DNA of 64,000 nt from Acanthamoeba castellanii str. Neff (GCF_000313135.1 NW_004457368.1:36820-100819), one strand, 5' to 3'. Shown: positions 33,642 to 55,885, counted from the stretch's first letter. Numbers and translations are program-made. Notes: generated by a model not told the origin, from the sequence alone.

Positions 33642-35689
33642 ATGGAACAACCGCCTGACCCTCACCTCCACCCACAGCCCCAGCTCGGTGGTGGCGGTGG
33701 CGGTGGTGGCCCTGGAGGACCTGGACCTGGCCTGGTCGTGCCGCAGCCTCAGCAGCCTCAGCAGCAGCACATCAACGTTCTGCTCAGCGGCAGCGGCTCC
33801 TTTCCCACAGTTGCGGGCCAGCACCACTACTTTCCACAACCATCGACCCCAACACCTTCGGGTGCATCTTCTTCCACCTCCACCTCCCCTTCTTCTGCCA
33901 CGCCACCTGGCCTCTCTGCTGCGATGGCGTTCCAGTCCCAGCCCTCATCGCCATTCACGCCTTCGTCGGCGCCGTCGTCGGCGGCCTCGTCGCCCTTGCC
34001 CTACCCGTCGGCGGCGGGACTGGGCCGCGCCCAACTGGGCGAGGGCGGGCTCACGGGGAGCGGCGAGGTGGTGCTGGGCATGGAGGCCCTGGCCGTGGGC
34101 AGTCAGCCCGATCGCGGCATGTCCGAGGAGGAGAAGGAGAAGTTCGTCGTCAACGTCATGCAGGAGCTACAGAAGCGCCGGATGGTCATGGAGGCCATCG
34201 AATGGTATACCTCTCACCCTTGCCTCTCCACCTCTTGTCTGCTTTGGCTGGTCTCTGTGTGGAACATGCTGTTCCGCGAGTGCTGCGTGCGTGTGCGTGT
34301 GCGTGTTTGCTGTGTCACGTTCGTGCGAGTGTGCGCGCGACCATCCCATCAGGATAACCGCGCTCCTGGCGTTGTTATCTGCGTGTTCGCGATTGGCCGG
34401 CTCGAGAAATGTCCGGCGGCGGTTGTTAACTCCGGGTTAGTGGTTGTCCGCTCTGACACGCCTCTGTCTGGGCTCTTTGCGTGCGCACCCGCGGATGCAC
34501 AGGTTGCGGGCCAACTACCGGGTGGGGACGAACGGCTTCACGTCGAAGCGGGACGTCTTCAACCACTTCATGCGGGTGTGCAAGAACAAGGGCGTGGAGC
34601 CCAAGATCTCGCACACGTTCTTCGGCAAGATCGTCAAACGGTACCTCCCCTCTCGACCCTACCCGTTCGGTGCAGAGCAAGTACTGATCAGCAACCGATC
34701 ACCAGGGCATTCCCGAACATCAAATACAACCGAAAGGGACCACGCGGAGCCACACAACAGTGCTACACATTTCTGCAGCGCATGACCACAGGTACGGTCG
34801 CCGCACTCGGCCAATTCATACCATTACCTCTCACTTTGGCTGACTTGACCCCCCATTGCCCCACGGAGACTCTGACGCGGCGAGCGAGAACATCAACGTG
34901 AGCTGCATGGAGGAGGACGAGAGCGTGCTCATCAAGTCCAATCCACTCCTCCCCCGAGGCGCAGCAGAGGAGCAGGAAAGGAAAGAGGAGTACGATTACT
35001 CCTCCTCTCCTGCTTCATCATCGTCAGCATCATCATCATCTGGCATGCCCATAGAGATTTCACACGGCAACCATCCTGATCACTCTTTCTCTTCCGCGCA
35101 TCGCGGTCATGGACGCGCTCATTCGCCGCCGCACCCGCAACCCGGCATGCACAGCTCGCTCGGCTCGTCCTCCTCCTCCCTCTCGACGTCGCCCACCTCG
35201 ACGGCCTCCTCGCCCTTCACCATCCCGCCGGGCATGCAGTTCGCCGCGGCCCCGCCGGGCGCAGGGCAGGCCACGCTCTCGGCGCCCATCTCGGGCTCGC
35301 CCGGGTCGTCCTATGTCATCTTCTCGCTGCCACAAGTGGCCGCCCCGTGCCCCTGCTCGCACTGTACAAACGCCACCGCGCTCACCAGCTTCTCCATCCC
35401 CTCCATCTCGTCGTCCTCCCTGCCACCGCAGATCCACTCCCTCCCCTCCATCTCGACACTGCCCTCCATCCCCACGCTGCCTTCACTCCTCGTCCAGGCC
35501 GCGCCTGGCGGCGGATTCCAGCAGACCGCCACGACCACGACTGCGGCAGCCACCACCAATAGCCCAACCGCCATTACGACGACGACCGCCACCACAATGT
35601 CATCCTCGCCGCCACACCAGCCACTCCCCGGGTCGACCTCGACATCGACGTCTCCGACCAAGAGCGTGGAGGAGACAGGCTCCTTCTGA
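33642..35689 (+). CDS. RFX-family DNA-binding protein
   Basis: Winged-helix transcription factor binding X-box DNA. ATG 33642-33644. The N-terminal 190 residues are Gly/Pro/Gln/Ser rich. MSEEEKEKFVVNVMQELQKR leads into the RFX domain: LRANYRVGTNGFTSKRDVFN, HFMRVCKNKGVEPK, ISHTFFGKIVKRAFPNIKYN and RKGPRGATQQCYTF. This parallels the RFX pattern Y...R..vY..Y...C.......N.a.FGK.iR..FP....RRLG.RG.SkYhY, although the terminal YHYYGI is replaced by QQCYTF. The intron after EAIEW (GTATAC donor) joins in phase. The C-terminal half is Ser/Thr/Pro rich with no dimerisation region recognised. Stop TGA 35687-35689. Confidence 0.85.
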
Positions 35690-36423
35690 CGATCCTCGTC
35701 AGTTTCGCTTCCACACACACCCACACCCCAACTGTTGTAATTACATTGTCTCACGCGGAGGAAGGAGTAAATTATTTATTTTCTATTTTGGTGTGTTATA
35801 ATTTTTTTTATTGTCCATTACCGATAAATCAATCATTATTGCATTATTGGTAGTGGCAGCGGCAGGACTTGCGCCTCAGGGTGGGTAGTGCACCGACCTC
35901 AACGACAGACTCCTCCTGCTCAACTCATTCCTAACGATTTGGTACTTGATTTTGTACTACAAATTTCTATTTTCGAAATCGCGTCTCCATTTCTCACATC
36001 CGCTGCTCGCCATTTGTGATGTTTCGCCGTTACCGCCACGCACATGCCTGAATGCAAGATAATACGGGATTTCACGTCCACAAGAATTGGCTGAGAGAGA
36101 GAGAGATGAAGGTGTGCTCGCCCTTGGAAGATGATGTACAGCGGATAAAGAAGCAGCGAAGCTATCGGGTGTTCAACTTCTTCATCTATCCAGCCACCGG
36201 CGCCCTCTTCTCCTTTGCGGTGCCGCTCCACCCTCACCTTCGTCTGCTGTCCTTCTCCTTCCCCATTCCCCATTAACGGCAAAAGGAAACCCCGCTCACC
36301 TTCTTGTTCATTGTCTCCACACACTGCAGCTGGCGGCAGTCATCGTGTACATTGACGTCGCGTTCTTCCAAAGGTGCGAGGGCTCTCACTTTGTTGTGCG
36401 CCTTCGTTACAACGCCGTTGATC
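35690..36423. other. Intergenic stretch with no recognised gene
   Basis: It contains the AT-rich 3' region of the RFX gene (35770-35850) and the upstream region of the next gene. Open frames on either strand lack motifs. Some of the DNA near 36300-36420 may be 5' UTR or an upstream non-coding exon of the membrane-protein gene. Confidence 0.5.
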
Positions 36424-37205
36424 ATGGCTTTCTGGGCACGCGCGTGCAGTGTGTGCCAGCGACCGCTGAAGCTGTGGCTGTTGGTCGCAGCCATTGCCCT
36501 GTTCATACACGGCTTCGTGTTTTCCTTCCAGCTGCCGTATGGCATCTACAAGATCACCAAGCCACCACGAAACTCGTAATTGCCCTCTCTCCTTCGCTTG
36601 TTCTTGCTTTGTGTTGGGCGCGAGTGTGCATACGATGATGACGCTGTGCCTCATGCGTCGTTGCGTTCAGGTGGGAGGTGTGGGCCAAGCCGAAATGGCG
36701 AAAGCGGCTGATGGTCCTGGGCAACATGATCGCCTTTGTGGGCTCCTTCTTCTGGATCGTCTATTGTTCGTGGGGCGTCCTCTGGCTCTACTCCGACTAC
36801 AAGTGTGTACGTTTCCCACACTCTGCCTGGGCATAGTGCTAGTCACCAGCCCATTTGTGCGCGCTGATCGTGATCATGATTTTGGAGGCCCCCAATGATC
36901 CAAGTCTGACCTCTTGTGTGTGTGCGCGCGCCAGCCACCGGAACTGCGGTGGGCGACAGTGGGGCTGGTCTCGTTGCTCGGCTCGGCCAATGCGTTTGTC
37001 ATCCTGCCGTACTTCTGCTGGCTCAAGCGAGGCGTCTTCCCATGCTTTGCAGGTCAAAACCCTATTCTCCCTCTCTCTGTTGAGCTCAACAATGTCCTCA
37101 CTCGTCTTTCCCCGCACTTGCCACGCAGCGTGCTTCTTCTGCTGCCGTCGCAGCGACAATGGGGCAGTGCACGACAGCTACCAGGCCCTCCCAGTGTTCG
37201 AATAG
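36424..37205 (+). CDS. Small multi-pass membrane protein with Cys-rich tail
   Basis: Four exons join in phase. ATG 36424-36426 (MAFWARACSVCQRPLK), an intron at CTC|GTAATT, then WEVWAKPKWRKRLMVLGNMI, an intron at TGT|GTACGT, then PPELRWATVGLVSLLG, and a last exon ACFFCCRRSDNG ending ALPVFE (TAG 37203-37205). It is about 185 residues with three or four membrane segments: LWLLVAAIALFIHGFVF, a long VLGNMIAFVGSFFWIVYC to GVLWLY stretch, and TVGLVSLLGSANAFVILPYF. The Cys cluster CFACFFCCRR after the last segment looks like a palmitoylation site. No family is recognised. Confidence 0.6.
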
Positions 37206-37700
37206 ATGCACTGAATACTCAACCCCCCAACTGAGCGCCCACCACCAGGAGACAGCGAACAGCTCCTCGCCCAAATTACCCCGCCAATCAACCCGGCCCA
37301 CAACCAATCGCATCCGGCGCGGGCCTTTACCTTGTTTAGGTTGTCTTTGCCGTTGGCTAGCAGCCCCACCATTTTCCGGCCAGCAACGGAAAATTGAGAT
37401 TCCCCTGTCGCTCTGCTGATAACACAGGCCATGACCGACCCCCTTCCCACACGGAGAGGTGTTGGCAAGTGTTGATCTTTTTGAGTGCGGTCCACCTTGC
37501 CTCAAGTGTTCCAGGGCACACTACCGCCTGACCACGATCTGTGCGCAGTGCGCAGCCACGGCGTGGTGGGCGGGTTGCGTGGTCGCTCGTGAGCGAGCGC
37601 GGGGTTGTGCGGGTTGGCCCAGAACCAAGGCGAGTTTATCCGGCAACGAACGGGTGCCGAGGAAAGAAAAAAGAACGAAGCCGCGACAGAGCCAAAAAGA

Positions 37701-47378
<9,678 letters not shown>

Positions 47379-47637
47379 CCACCTTAACTGTGGGGCCACG
47401 CGGACCCGTCTGGCTGCAACGGCCCAGTGCTAAATGCTGTTGTCACGCTGCCCCGGTTTCTTCGCGGGGCTGCCAATCCCTGGCGCTCCGCAGCTCCGAC
47501 GCGTCGGCGACATTCTCGGAATGTTTGGAACGCCGTTTTTTCTTTTGATCTGATCTGATTTCGGCGTTCATCTTTGCCCTTTCGTACGTCTCGGCCACAC
47601 GAACCACATAGAGCGATCCGAGAGAGAAAGAGGACGT

Positions 47638-49210
47638 ATGGATCCGCACGACTTCGAGGAGGAAGAGGGAAGTGAATTGGTTCGAATGCGCACCGATTCA
47701 GGGGAAATGGAGGACATCGACCATCTCGATGACGGAGGGGCGGGAAGCGGCGTCGGCTCATCTTCCCCGTCGGCCTTCTCCTCTTCGGCCTCGTCGTCCG
47801 TAGCGTCGAGCCTGGCGTCAACACCCGGAGCCAGAGGTTCGGCGATCGAATTCAATCACCTGAATGTCTACATTCCGCCTTCAACCTTCCAGGGCTGGTG
47901 TGGTGGTGCCAAGGCCGCCCCCAAGCACATCCTACGCGACCTCAATGGCAAACTTCAGGTCCATGAACCCCCTTAGCCCCCCTTGTCTCAATGCAATAAC
48001 AGATCGGCTGCGTCTGCTTTATACTTTGAATTTTTATCATTTATTTATTGTGAGTTTTTTGTTCATAAGTACAATAGGCGACTCACCTGACCCCACCGTA
48101 ATTACAGGCCCCGGCGATGGTGGCGGTGCTCGGTCCCTCTGGTGGTGGCAAAACCACCTTCATCAGGTTCGTAGCGACTACCTTCTGTGTTCGCTCTTTC
48201 TTCTTCTTCTTCTTCTTCTTCTTCTTCTTCTTCTTCTTCTTCTTCTTCTGTACCTTTCATGCATTCAACTCATCCTCCATCCCTATTTGTGCGCGTGGTT
48301 GTCCTCAGGACTGTGTCAGGCCATGCCGACCACTCGGCTTACAACATCAGAGGTTCGGTAGTGGTCGACGGTCAGCCCCTGACACCCAAGCTGGCCAGGT
48401 TCCCTTGCCCTTGGCTCAGCGTACCCGCAGGTTGTTACGGGACTCTCATCTTACTCCTCCACGCCTCTTTCGTGTGTGTGTTAAACGTACAGGGAGTTCG
48501 GGTATGTGCTGCAGCACGAGAAGCTGCACCCGAACCTGACCGTGTGGGAGGCCCTCATGTTCTCCGCCCTGCTCGGCCTGCCGCGCACGCTCAGCTACCA
48601 GCAGAAGAAGCAGAGGGTGCCCCTTCCGAGCTCTGGTGACGTGCATAGCACTCGCTCAGTTGTGATGACGCTGACTTCAACACCCACACACAACACTTCA
48701 ATATTGGACAACTGAAGGTCAAGCAAGTCCTGCGTGCCATCGGCCTGCTCAAGGTGAAGAATTCGATGATCGGCGACACAGAGGAGGGTCTCTCGGGCGG
48801 TGAGCGCCGGCGCCTGGCTATCGGCATCGAGCTCCTCAAAAACTCCAGTTCGTGTCCCTCATTATTACTCTTTGATTGGTAGCCACCGCCGCCACGCATC
48901 ACTCACATGTTTCGCTGATGGCGGTCTCCAGAGATTCTGTTTCTCGACGAGCCGACGTCGGGTCTGGACGCGCACTCAGCCTACTACGTCATGGAGCTCC
49001 TGCGCGAGCTGGCGATGGACAACCGGCTGGTGATCACCTCCATCCACCAGCCGCGCGAGGAGATCTTCCAGATGTTCACGCACGTGATGCTCTTCTACGA
49101 GGGCCGCATGCTCTTCTTCGGGTCGCAGCAGCAGCTCCAGGCCTTCTTCACCCTCCACGGCCTCGTCGTGCCCAAGGGCATGTCCTCCGCCGACTTCATG
49201 GGTACGTGTA

Positions 49211-49271
<61 letters not shown>

Positions 49272-50968
49272 ACAACACAGCCGGGTCAACGCAAGACTGA
49301 CCCGAGCGCGCTGCTGCGCGTGACTACAGTGGACCTGGCGTGCCGCGGTGAGTTCCCGGAGTGGGACGAGAGCGATCTGCCCCAGGTCACGGAGGAGGGG
49401 GAGGAAGAGAGCTCGCTCGATGCGCCGGAGAGCAGCAAGGCCTCGGGCTTCGTGGAGGCCGACCTGAGCGCGGCGGCCAAGAAGAAGCAGCAGCAGGCCG
49501 GCAAGGGGAAGAACGGCAAGTACGCACAGCTCCAGGAGGACCAGGGCCTGCCCGAGCTGGGCCTTGAGGACGACAGCTTCCTCAATGACGACTTCAACCA
49601 GGACGATGACGGGCAACAGGGCGCCCCCATCAGCATGCAGTTCCTGGTGCTCATGTACCGCAGCATGTTGATCAACGTGCGCGACGGAGCCAACAGCTGG
49701 ATGCTCCTCTTCATCGGTACTCCATCGCAGCGCTCCGCGTGCAACACCAATGTTTTGTGGAGGCTTTGTCGAAGTGCGCTCGCCCAATGCGCCGGGTAGC
49801 TGACGAGGTCACACCTCTCGCGTGTGCGGCGTGCAACAGGCGCGGCCGTGGCCACCGTGGCGGCGCTCATGTTCCGCTACATCTCGACCTCGGACTTCCT
49901 CTTCCTGCGTAACGCCTACTTCCTCGGCTGCTTCTACGTCGTCGATCTGCCCTCCTTCTCGCTCCACAGGTGGTACACCGACAACGAATTCTTCCGGTAC
50001 TTTTCTTCCCTTTGACAGCTTTGCGATGTGTGCGGTGTGTGCGCTGACCGTGTCGCATATTACCCGGGTAGGCATGAATTGAATAACGGCTACTACCGGC
50101 TGTTACCGCTGTTCATCGCCGAGACGATCGTGACCGACCTGCTGAAATACTTCTTCATCGCCCTCACCTTCTCGTCGATCTTTTACCCGATCGTGCCGTT
50201 CGACCACTCCTTCGACGGGTGGCTGTACGCCTTCATCATCTACTACCTCGGCGCGCAGTGCTTCATCTCCGTCGCCCGTATCCTCACCTGCACCCTCGTG
50301 TGGGACGAGTCCTACTCGCACAGGTGTGTCACCAGGCGCAGGGCTACTGGAGAGCCTCGCTAGCTGCCTCCCCCGTCTTCATCTCTTGCTTACTCCATCT
50401 CTCCTGCGTGTGTCGTCTGTGCGTTTGCAGTGCCTACGGTTTCTGCGGCGTGGTGATTGGTCTGACGTGCGGCGTGCTCGTGCTGCCGAGCGACCTGCCT
50501 CCGGTCTACAACTGGGCCTACGCGATCAACCCCATGTCCTACATGATCAACGGCCTCACCCTCCACGAGTTCAAGGGCCGGCTCAGCGGAGAGGTACGTA
50601 ACGCCTACGCTCTCTCTCTCTCCTCTCTCTCTCTAGTGACCGCTAGCCCCCCTCCCCCTCCCCGAGATAATTGCGAACCTCACCTGGGGGGCCGGGGGGT
50701 GTGGTGTACAGGACGAGAAGAAGCTGGACGAGCTCTGGCCGCAGAACCCCTGGGAAAACGTCGTCATCGTGTTCTGCTACTATCTTCGTACGTGTGCCAT
50801 AGCTTGTTCATGTAAGCCAAAGGACATGATAACTCACTGTTGGCTGGTACACCAGTGTTGCGCGTGATCATTTTCCTATCCATGTTCTGGATCAAGCGAA
50901 ACCGTCCGTCGCTCGGCTACTACATCAAGCGCTGCTTTGGCAGTCGAACCAAGCCCGTCTACCACTGA
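47638..50968 (+). CDS. ABCG-type half ABC transporter
   Basis: Membrane exporter of the ABCG (White/Eye pigment) class, with the nucleotide-binding domain before the membrane domain. ATG 47638-47640; an acidic and Ser-rich lead, then IEFNHLNVYIPPST and HILRDLNGKLQ. Walker A VAVLGPSGGGKTTFIR, Q-loop region EFGYVLQHEKLHPNLTVWEA, signature GLSGGERRRLAIGIELL, Walker B ILFLDEPTSGLDAHS, H-loop VITSIHQPREE. A long acidic linker precedes the membrane domain, which starts QFLVLMYRSMLINVRDG. Helices include ATVAALMFRY, FIAETIVTDLLKYFFIAL, GWLYAFIIYYLGAQCFIS and GFCGVVIGLTCGVLVLP, followed by YAINPMSYMINGLTLHEFKG. The end is RTKPVYH (TGA 50966-50968). About 13 introns. It would need a partner or homodimer; the substrate is unknown. 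Confidence 0.92.
48198..48249. repeat. (TTC)n trinucleotide repeat in ABCG intron
   Basis: About 17 TTC units directly after the Walker A exon. It forms an unusually pure pyrimidine tract within the intron. Confidence 0.9.
49212..49270. repeat. (AC)n dinucleotide repeat in ABCG intron
   Basis: About 29 AC units beginning ten bases after a GTACGT donor. Confidence 0.95.
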
Positions 50969-51339
50969 GCTTGCCGCTCTCCGTTGCTCTCCCCTAAAAT
51001 ATAAATTAAAGAGAACCACTTGCGTGTGCTCGTGAAGCTATGTTGAGAGGAAGAGGAGTCACGGAGGTTTGTGAGGGAAGGGGGGGGGAAGTAGCGCTGG
51101 CGTTAGAGGGGGATGAGGGGGCCAGAAGGACTGGAAGCTGTCGTAGTCAACCTTGTTGGGGCATGAGTCCAGGAACACCTTCACCTGGCAGCGGTCCTCT
51201 CAGAGTGCGAGGCTGGATCGCTCGGGGAGACATAGTCTGCTTCGAGCTCTTGGTGTAGCTTCCAGAAGAGATCCTCCTCAGTCTTGTCTCTTAGGGTTTA
51301 GGGGTCTAATTCAGGTACTTTTTGACCTTTCTGATGTTG
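50969..51339. other. 3' flank of the ABCG gene, no further gene seen
   Basis: An AT-rich segment with TAAATTAAAG soon after the stop, then a G-rich stretch at 51050-51130. No coding or RNA feature was recognised. Confidence 0.5.
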
Positions 51340-51600
51340 GTCATAACGTTGTATATATCATCTTGATCGATAATTGCCCATCATTCTAGATATGCCTTTA
51401 TTTTTATAAAATCGTTGAAGCGAGTTTTCTGATTTTCTTTGAATTTTCAAGAATTATTTTTTGTGTATTTATTTTTTAAATCAGGCCGACATCATGGAAT
51501 CAACTGCGTTTGACTGTATTCTTGTAGAGCAAAAATCAGGCTACAAAACAAGTAGCTATACACTTGGAACCAGTATGGCGTTATGACACAAGGTCATGTG

Positions 51601-51680
51601 TTTGCTTGCTCTTCACTCTTTGCTTGCTCTTCACTCTTTGCTTGCTCTTCACTCTTTGCTTGCTCTTCACTCTTCACTGC
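51601..51680. repeat. 18-bp tandem repeat, four copies
   Basis: Unit TTTGCTTGCTCTTCACTC starting at 51601, 51619, 51637 and 51655, followed by a partial copy. Confidence 0.9.
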
Positions 51681-52080
51681 TGCTGTCACTCTTGCTGCTT
51701 GACCATGTTGCTTGCACTTCTGTTCCTGAATGAGCCTTGCTTTTAACCTTTTATGAATGTAGAGGTTAGCTCAAAAAGAGAGAGCAAGCATATGCATTTC
51801 TCTGGCCACCTTGACATGGCATTGAGATTGTTTGTGCCAGCCACAATGAGTGACCCATATCCCACAATCTGCGCACCAACTTTGCTTCTCCATACTGTCC
51901 CCCCCATGCAAACAAATGTTTATTGAAGGTTGTGTGAGGGGAGCAAAGCAAAGAGCAGCCCAAGCAGGTCATGGCTGCCAAAGAAGAGTGCATTGGTCAT
52001 CTTGAAGTAGCATGTGGGACAAAAGAGCTCCATATCTCCTGTCCCAGCAACACAACTGAGAAGAAGGAATTGTGAGATGT

Positions 52081-53580
52081 TCAAAACAAGAGGATAGGAC
52101 AGGGAGGATACTGTCTCTTGATGAAGCTGTATGCTTCATCAAAGTAGGTGATGGTCCTCAAGCACCAATAAACAGTGCATCTCATGTAGAGGATTTGGCC
52201 ACTTGGCTTGAACACAATGAGACAATTGATGCACTTGTTGAAGCGCCAACAAATGAGCACCTTGGGGCCATTGTTGATGGTGAAGGCAAGGGCCTTGGTG
52301 TTTGGACCATCACCAAACAAAACAAGCCCTTCAGAGCCACCAAGCATGTGCGTTGCACGTGCCAAAATCATCTCAGCATTGAGACCATGCGCCTCCTGTG
52401 TACAAAATACACAAAGGAGGAGCATCAGGCACACAAGTAAAGAGTAAAGAAAGGAAGGTACCATGAGGAGGCTGGCAGCCTTGGCAACCGCCTCACCTCC
52501 TTCTTTCTCTTCTTCCTCTTCTTCCACATGCATCTTGTATTCAGTGCTGTGCTGGTCTTGTGCACAACATGAAAACAAATTGAGAAACAATAAAAGAAGC
52601 TTTACACACAACACACATACCTCAAGGCAAGTGTTGTCAATGGAGAGCTTGCCTCATACTTGTTGTGAGCAATCTTCCTTTGCATCTCCTCCTTCATCTG
52701 CTTCTGCTTGTATCTAAGCAGATGAAGGAAGGGGTGGAAAGAAAGTGAGTAGGCGCAAAAACATAACAGGAAGCAGGAGGCGTGATTACCTCCTGTGATA
52801 GTACATTGAAAAGATTTGAAAAAGGAGCACATGCTCCTTGTCTGGGTTGAAAGCAAAGTCAATCTGGTGTGCAAAGAGCCAGTGGTAGAAGTTGTTGATT
52901 GTGCCATCTGGGTCATTTGTGTAGGCTTTAAAGCCCTTGTGCATGTTGTTAAATGACCACATGCAGATTACAGCAACATAGTACCATTCTACATGATTGC
53001 TGAAGAAGAGATGTTGATCATTGATGTCAATGATGTCTTGTCAGTCTACAAAGATTTGGCAGGTACACCTGCAGCAACATCAGTTGATAAACAATGTTAG
53101 CAACATGATCACACAATCACACAATCACACAATGACATACCATCTTGAGGCCACACCATTGTGCTATGTCCTTGCAAATCTGTTTCCACTTGTTCTTCCC
53201 TGCATAATGATGAAGCTTCCTCTCACAATCAGCCCTTGAGGGCATTAGAAATCCAAAATGAAGTAAGTAATGGGAAAGGTCAATTTGACATATGGTGATG
53301 GGCATGGATTGCATTTCTGCGCTCCTTGGGGTGATGATACTTGGCAATGCTGCCATACCTGCATGGGTTGCACAATTAGCCCATTGGGGGGACAGTAATG
53401 GGGAGGAAATGTACTCCATTTTTGGGCATTTTGGCTTGGCCACTGGAGAAAGGTGAGATTAGTGAAATGGAAAGCTAATTGAAAGCAATGAACACACATA
53501 CTCATTGAATTGTGCACTCTATTGTCTACAGCACACAAATCAAGGCACAGAGGCCCACTCTGTTTTATTAAATCAAAGGG
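52081..53580 (-). pseudogene. Unidentified multi-exon gene or relic in the CpG-poor tract
   Basis: Minus-strand segments look like real exons with proper borders: RADCERKLHHYAGKNKWKQI; NHVEWYYVAVICMWSFNN followed by NNFYHWLFAHQIDFAFNPD and a GTAATC donor; YKQKQMKEEMQRKIAHNKYE with a GTATGT donor; HSTEYKMHVEEEEEEKEGG; and GLNAEMILARATHMLGGSEG to the end QYPPCPILLF (stop 52081-52083). No domain was recognised. Ahead of QDIIDIND an in-frame TGA follows IFVD; a CGA-to-TGA change at a lost CpG would explain it. The first join could not be put in phase. Cys and His are over-represented as if derived from Arg. It is probably a decayed gene. Confidence 0.4.
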
Positions 53581-54355
53581 CAAAGCTCTCCCTGCCTCTT
53601 GAAGAGCCCTATGTGCATGGTGTCACTGAGGGTGGTAAGGAAAAGAAGATTGGGCTGTCTTGGGCTGCTTTCTGTGGCCACTTCTTGTCAACATATGTGG
53701 CATTCCTCAAATGCCTCAGTCAGAGCGGTCATTTCATGCAGTCAAAAGTAAATATTCCAAACAGCCTCCAGTTCTCCTTCCCTCCATCTGCAGAACCAAG
53801 CATGTGGGTTCCGCAGATGAAGAATGCAAAATATTCAAAGCAAAAAAGGGAAAAAGAAAGAAAAGAAAAGAAAAAGGAAGCCAACTTGCTCCATCTGCAC
53901 TTGCATTCCTTTAATGTCTTGTTCTGCTCACACGATTCACTAACTGGCTCAAAAATATTCAAAAACGCTGCTCTGGTCTGTCAGGCAATCTGCAGAACCT
54001 CCACAAACCAGGAAATACTGACCCTGCTTCCACAGGCAATCCACTGAACCTCCACAAACTGGGAATATATTGAAATATCCACCCAGGTCTACTGGCTACA
54101 AGATTGGCATTCCACTCTTGCTCCCCAGCAAAGTAGCCCCATCAATTGCCACCATCAACATGAAGAGAACCAGTAGCACACCAATCTGCACCTCTGAACA
54201 TGGTATGCTCACAGCTCTTCAAATCATTGACATAATTTTGCTTCTATGTGATTAATAATTTGCTTTATCTTCCAATTGTCTGAAATAGGCAGTGCTAGGG
54301 CCACATCTATGAACGCTGGTATACATTGCTTTTATTTTTTATTTTTGTTCTAGAC

Positions 54356-55530
54356 AAAGAGGAAGACAGGCAGGAAGAGGAGCAGGAAGAGGAGCAGGTA
54401 CAATCCCATGACACCATGGCCCATTTGAATCTTTGTTTACCTTTTTTTCCCTTTGTGCAGGTTGGTGGGATTGGCAACAAGGGGGAAGAGTTGAGCCAAC
54501 CTGACCTGCACCCAGAGGATGTTGAGGTGTGGGCTCCATGAGTGCCTCACAAGGCAAGCTCTCTGGTATGTTTGTTGGTTTTTGTTCATCTTCTTCTTGT
54601 GCAAAAACTGTTAGTCAAGTCTGCATGCTCTTTTGCAGAAGTCAAATGGAGTGTGGTGCACTGGCCTGGGTTCATACAATGTGGTCACCAAGCTGGCCAA
54701 GTCAACACCAACTGTTCAGTCACGAGGACTTGGAGGACTTGGAGGACCCAGAGCTCAAATTGTTGCTTTGCAGCCAACTGGTGATGGCAGTGTCTTCAGA
54801 GGAAGTGCTCATGCGTAAGCACAAGTGTGATTTGGGGACACAACACAAGCTTCTGGCCATTGCCAGATGCAACAATAAAAGACTGTGGTTGTGTACCTCA
54901 TCAACACTGCAGGAGCGCAATTCTGGTCACATCAGCAATGCCATGACACAACACCAGCCACCCACATGTGAAGCAATGCTCAAAGATGACATGTCACTTG
55001 AACTGGGCAAGGCCAGGTCGACAGGGCGTTCTGCAACCCAGCTGGCAGTTGTGGATGAAGATGAGCCAACCCAGGCCAAGATGACTCAGTCTGTGAGATT
55101 GCGCCCACACAAACTTGGAAGAGCAAACAAAGATGAGTTCTCACAAAACATGCACATGAGGCCCCAAAGCAAACAGTATCATGTGTTACTGGCAGTATGA
55201 TTGCATTCACTCTTCCCTTTATTTTTGGTGTACTAACCATGCGCAAGTCTTTACAGGTAAACAAGAATGGCTTGCCTCCATTAATGGTGCTGTGCTTCCT
55301 TGGAGTGGTGTGGTGCGCTATGCTGCAGCAATCCACCACAACAGAGACAAGCTCAAGCAGAGTGTCTGTGATCTGCCAGACTGGGCTGCTCCTGCAAATC
55401 AGTTCTTGCAGCAAGCCATTAAAGCTGCTACCAGTGCCTCCAAGACCCTTAGTATGGCTCCTCCCTTCTCTCCATTTATTGATCATTTAGACTAACACTG
55501 TTCTCATGTGCAGAGTGATCAGCACTGTAT
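54356..55530 (+). pseudogene. Unidentified exon-like segments in the CpG-poor tract
   Basis: Plus-strand segments with acceptor-like starts: KEEDRQEEEQEEEQ; VGGIGNKGEELSQPDLHPED (from about 54460); KSNGVWCTGLGSYNVVTKLA with GPRAQIVALQPTGDGSVFRG (from about 54640); HISNAMTQHQPPTCEAML onward; and KQEWLASINGAVLPWSGVVR to APANQFLQQAIKAATSASK with a final VISTV (about 55258-55530). Not all joins are in phase and no family is recognised. CpG depletion suggests decay of a once-active gene. Confidence 0.35.
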
Positions 55531-55689
55531 AGATGTCTGCCACTGAGTCACACATTGTGACCTGTTGAGGATAGCCCATACCAGTGCCACTCAAGTATTA
55601 TGTACTTAATTGTGTTGTATTTTACTGTATAAAGGTGTACATATGCAGAGAAATTGTCTTTTTTCATCTCTGTGTGACAGGCTAGTGGT

Positions 55690-55885
55690 GACCGTTTTCA
55701 CCTTCCTTCGCACCTCACTGGTCAAGGTGCGCTGAAGGTGATCTTGAGACCACACTTTCCACCTTCTGTCCACCAAGGTGCACGAAAGGTGAAACCGGTA
55801 GGTGTTGTTTGCCACCTTTTGCCCACCGAGGTGTGCCTGTGCACCATTTCACCACCTCAAAAGGTGGAAAACGGGTGAAAAGAGG
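55690..55885. repeat. Cluster of AAGGTG/CACCTT hairpins
   Basis: Three or more stem-loops are built from the same hexamer. CACCTTCCTTCGCACCT pairs with AGGTGCGCTGAAGGTG at about 55698-55740. A second pair lies at about 55757-55790. CCACCTTTTG (about 55820) pairs with CAAAAGGTGG (about 55857). The cluster sits directly upstream of the nuclease C-terminal fragment and at the boundary where CpG content recovers. Confidence 0.75.

Larger units (their letters stand above)
51340..55690. other. CpG-depleted, gene-poor tract
   Basis: By eye I count roughly 25 CG dinucleotides in about 4.1 kb (51481-55560), several-fold to more than tenfold below the gene-dense part. TG and CA are enriched. It contains exon-like segments on both strands but no intact gene. 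The sharp return of CpG occurs at about 55700, at the start of the hairpin cluster and nuclease remnant. Confidence 0.75.

Noticed and set aside
52072..55200. Several long plus- and minus-strand frames in the CpG-poor block taken as separate genes
   Set aside because: Loss of CGA and TCGA-type words changes stop-codon frequency and keeps shadows open; only segments with splice borders and plausible protein composition were noted as relics.
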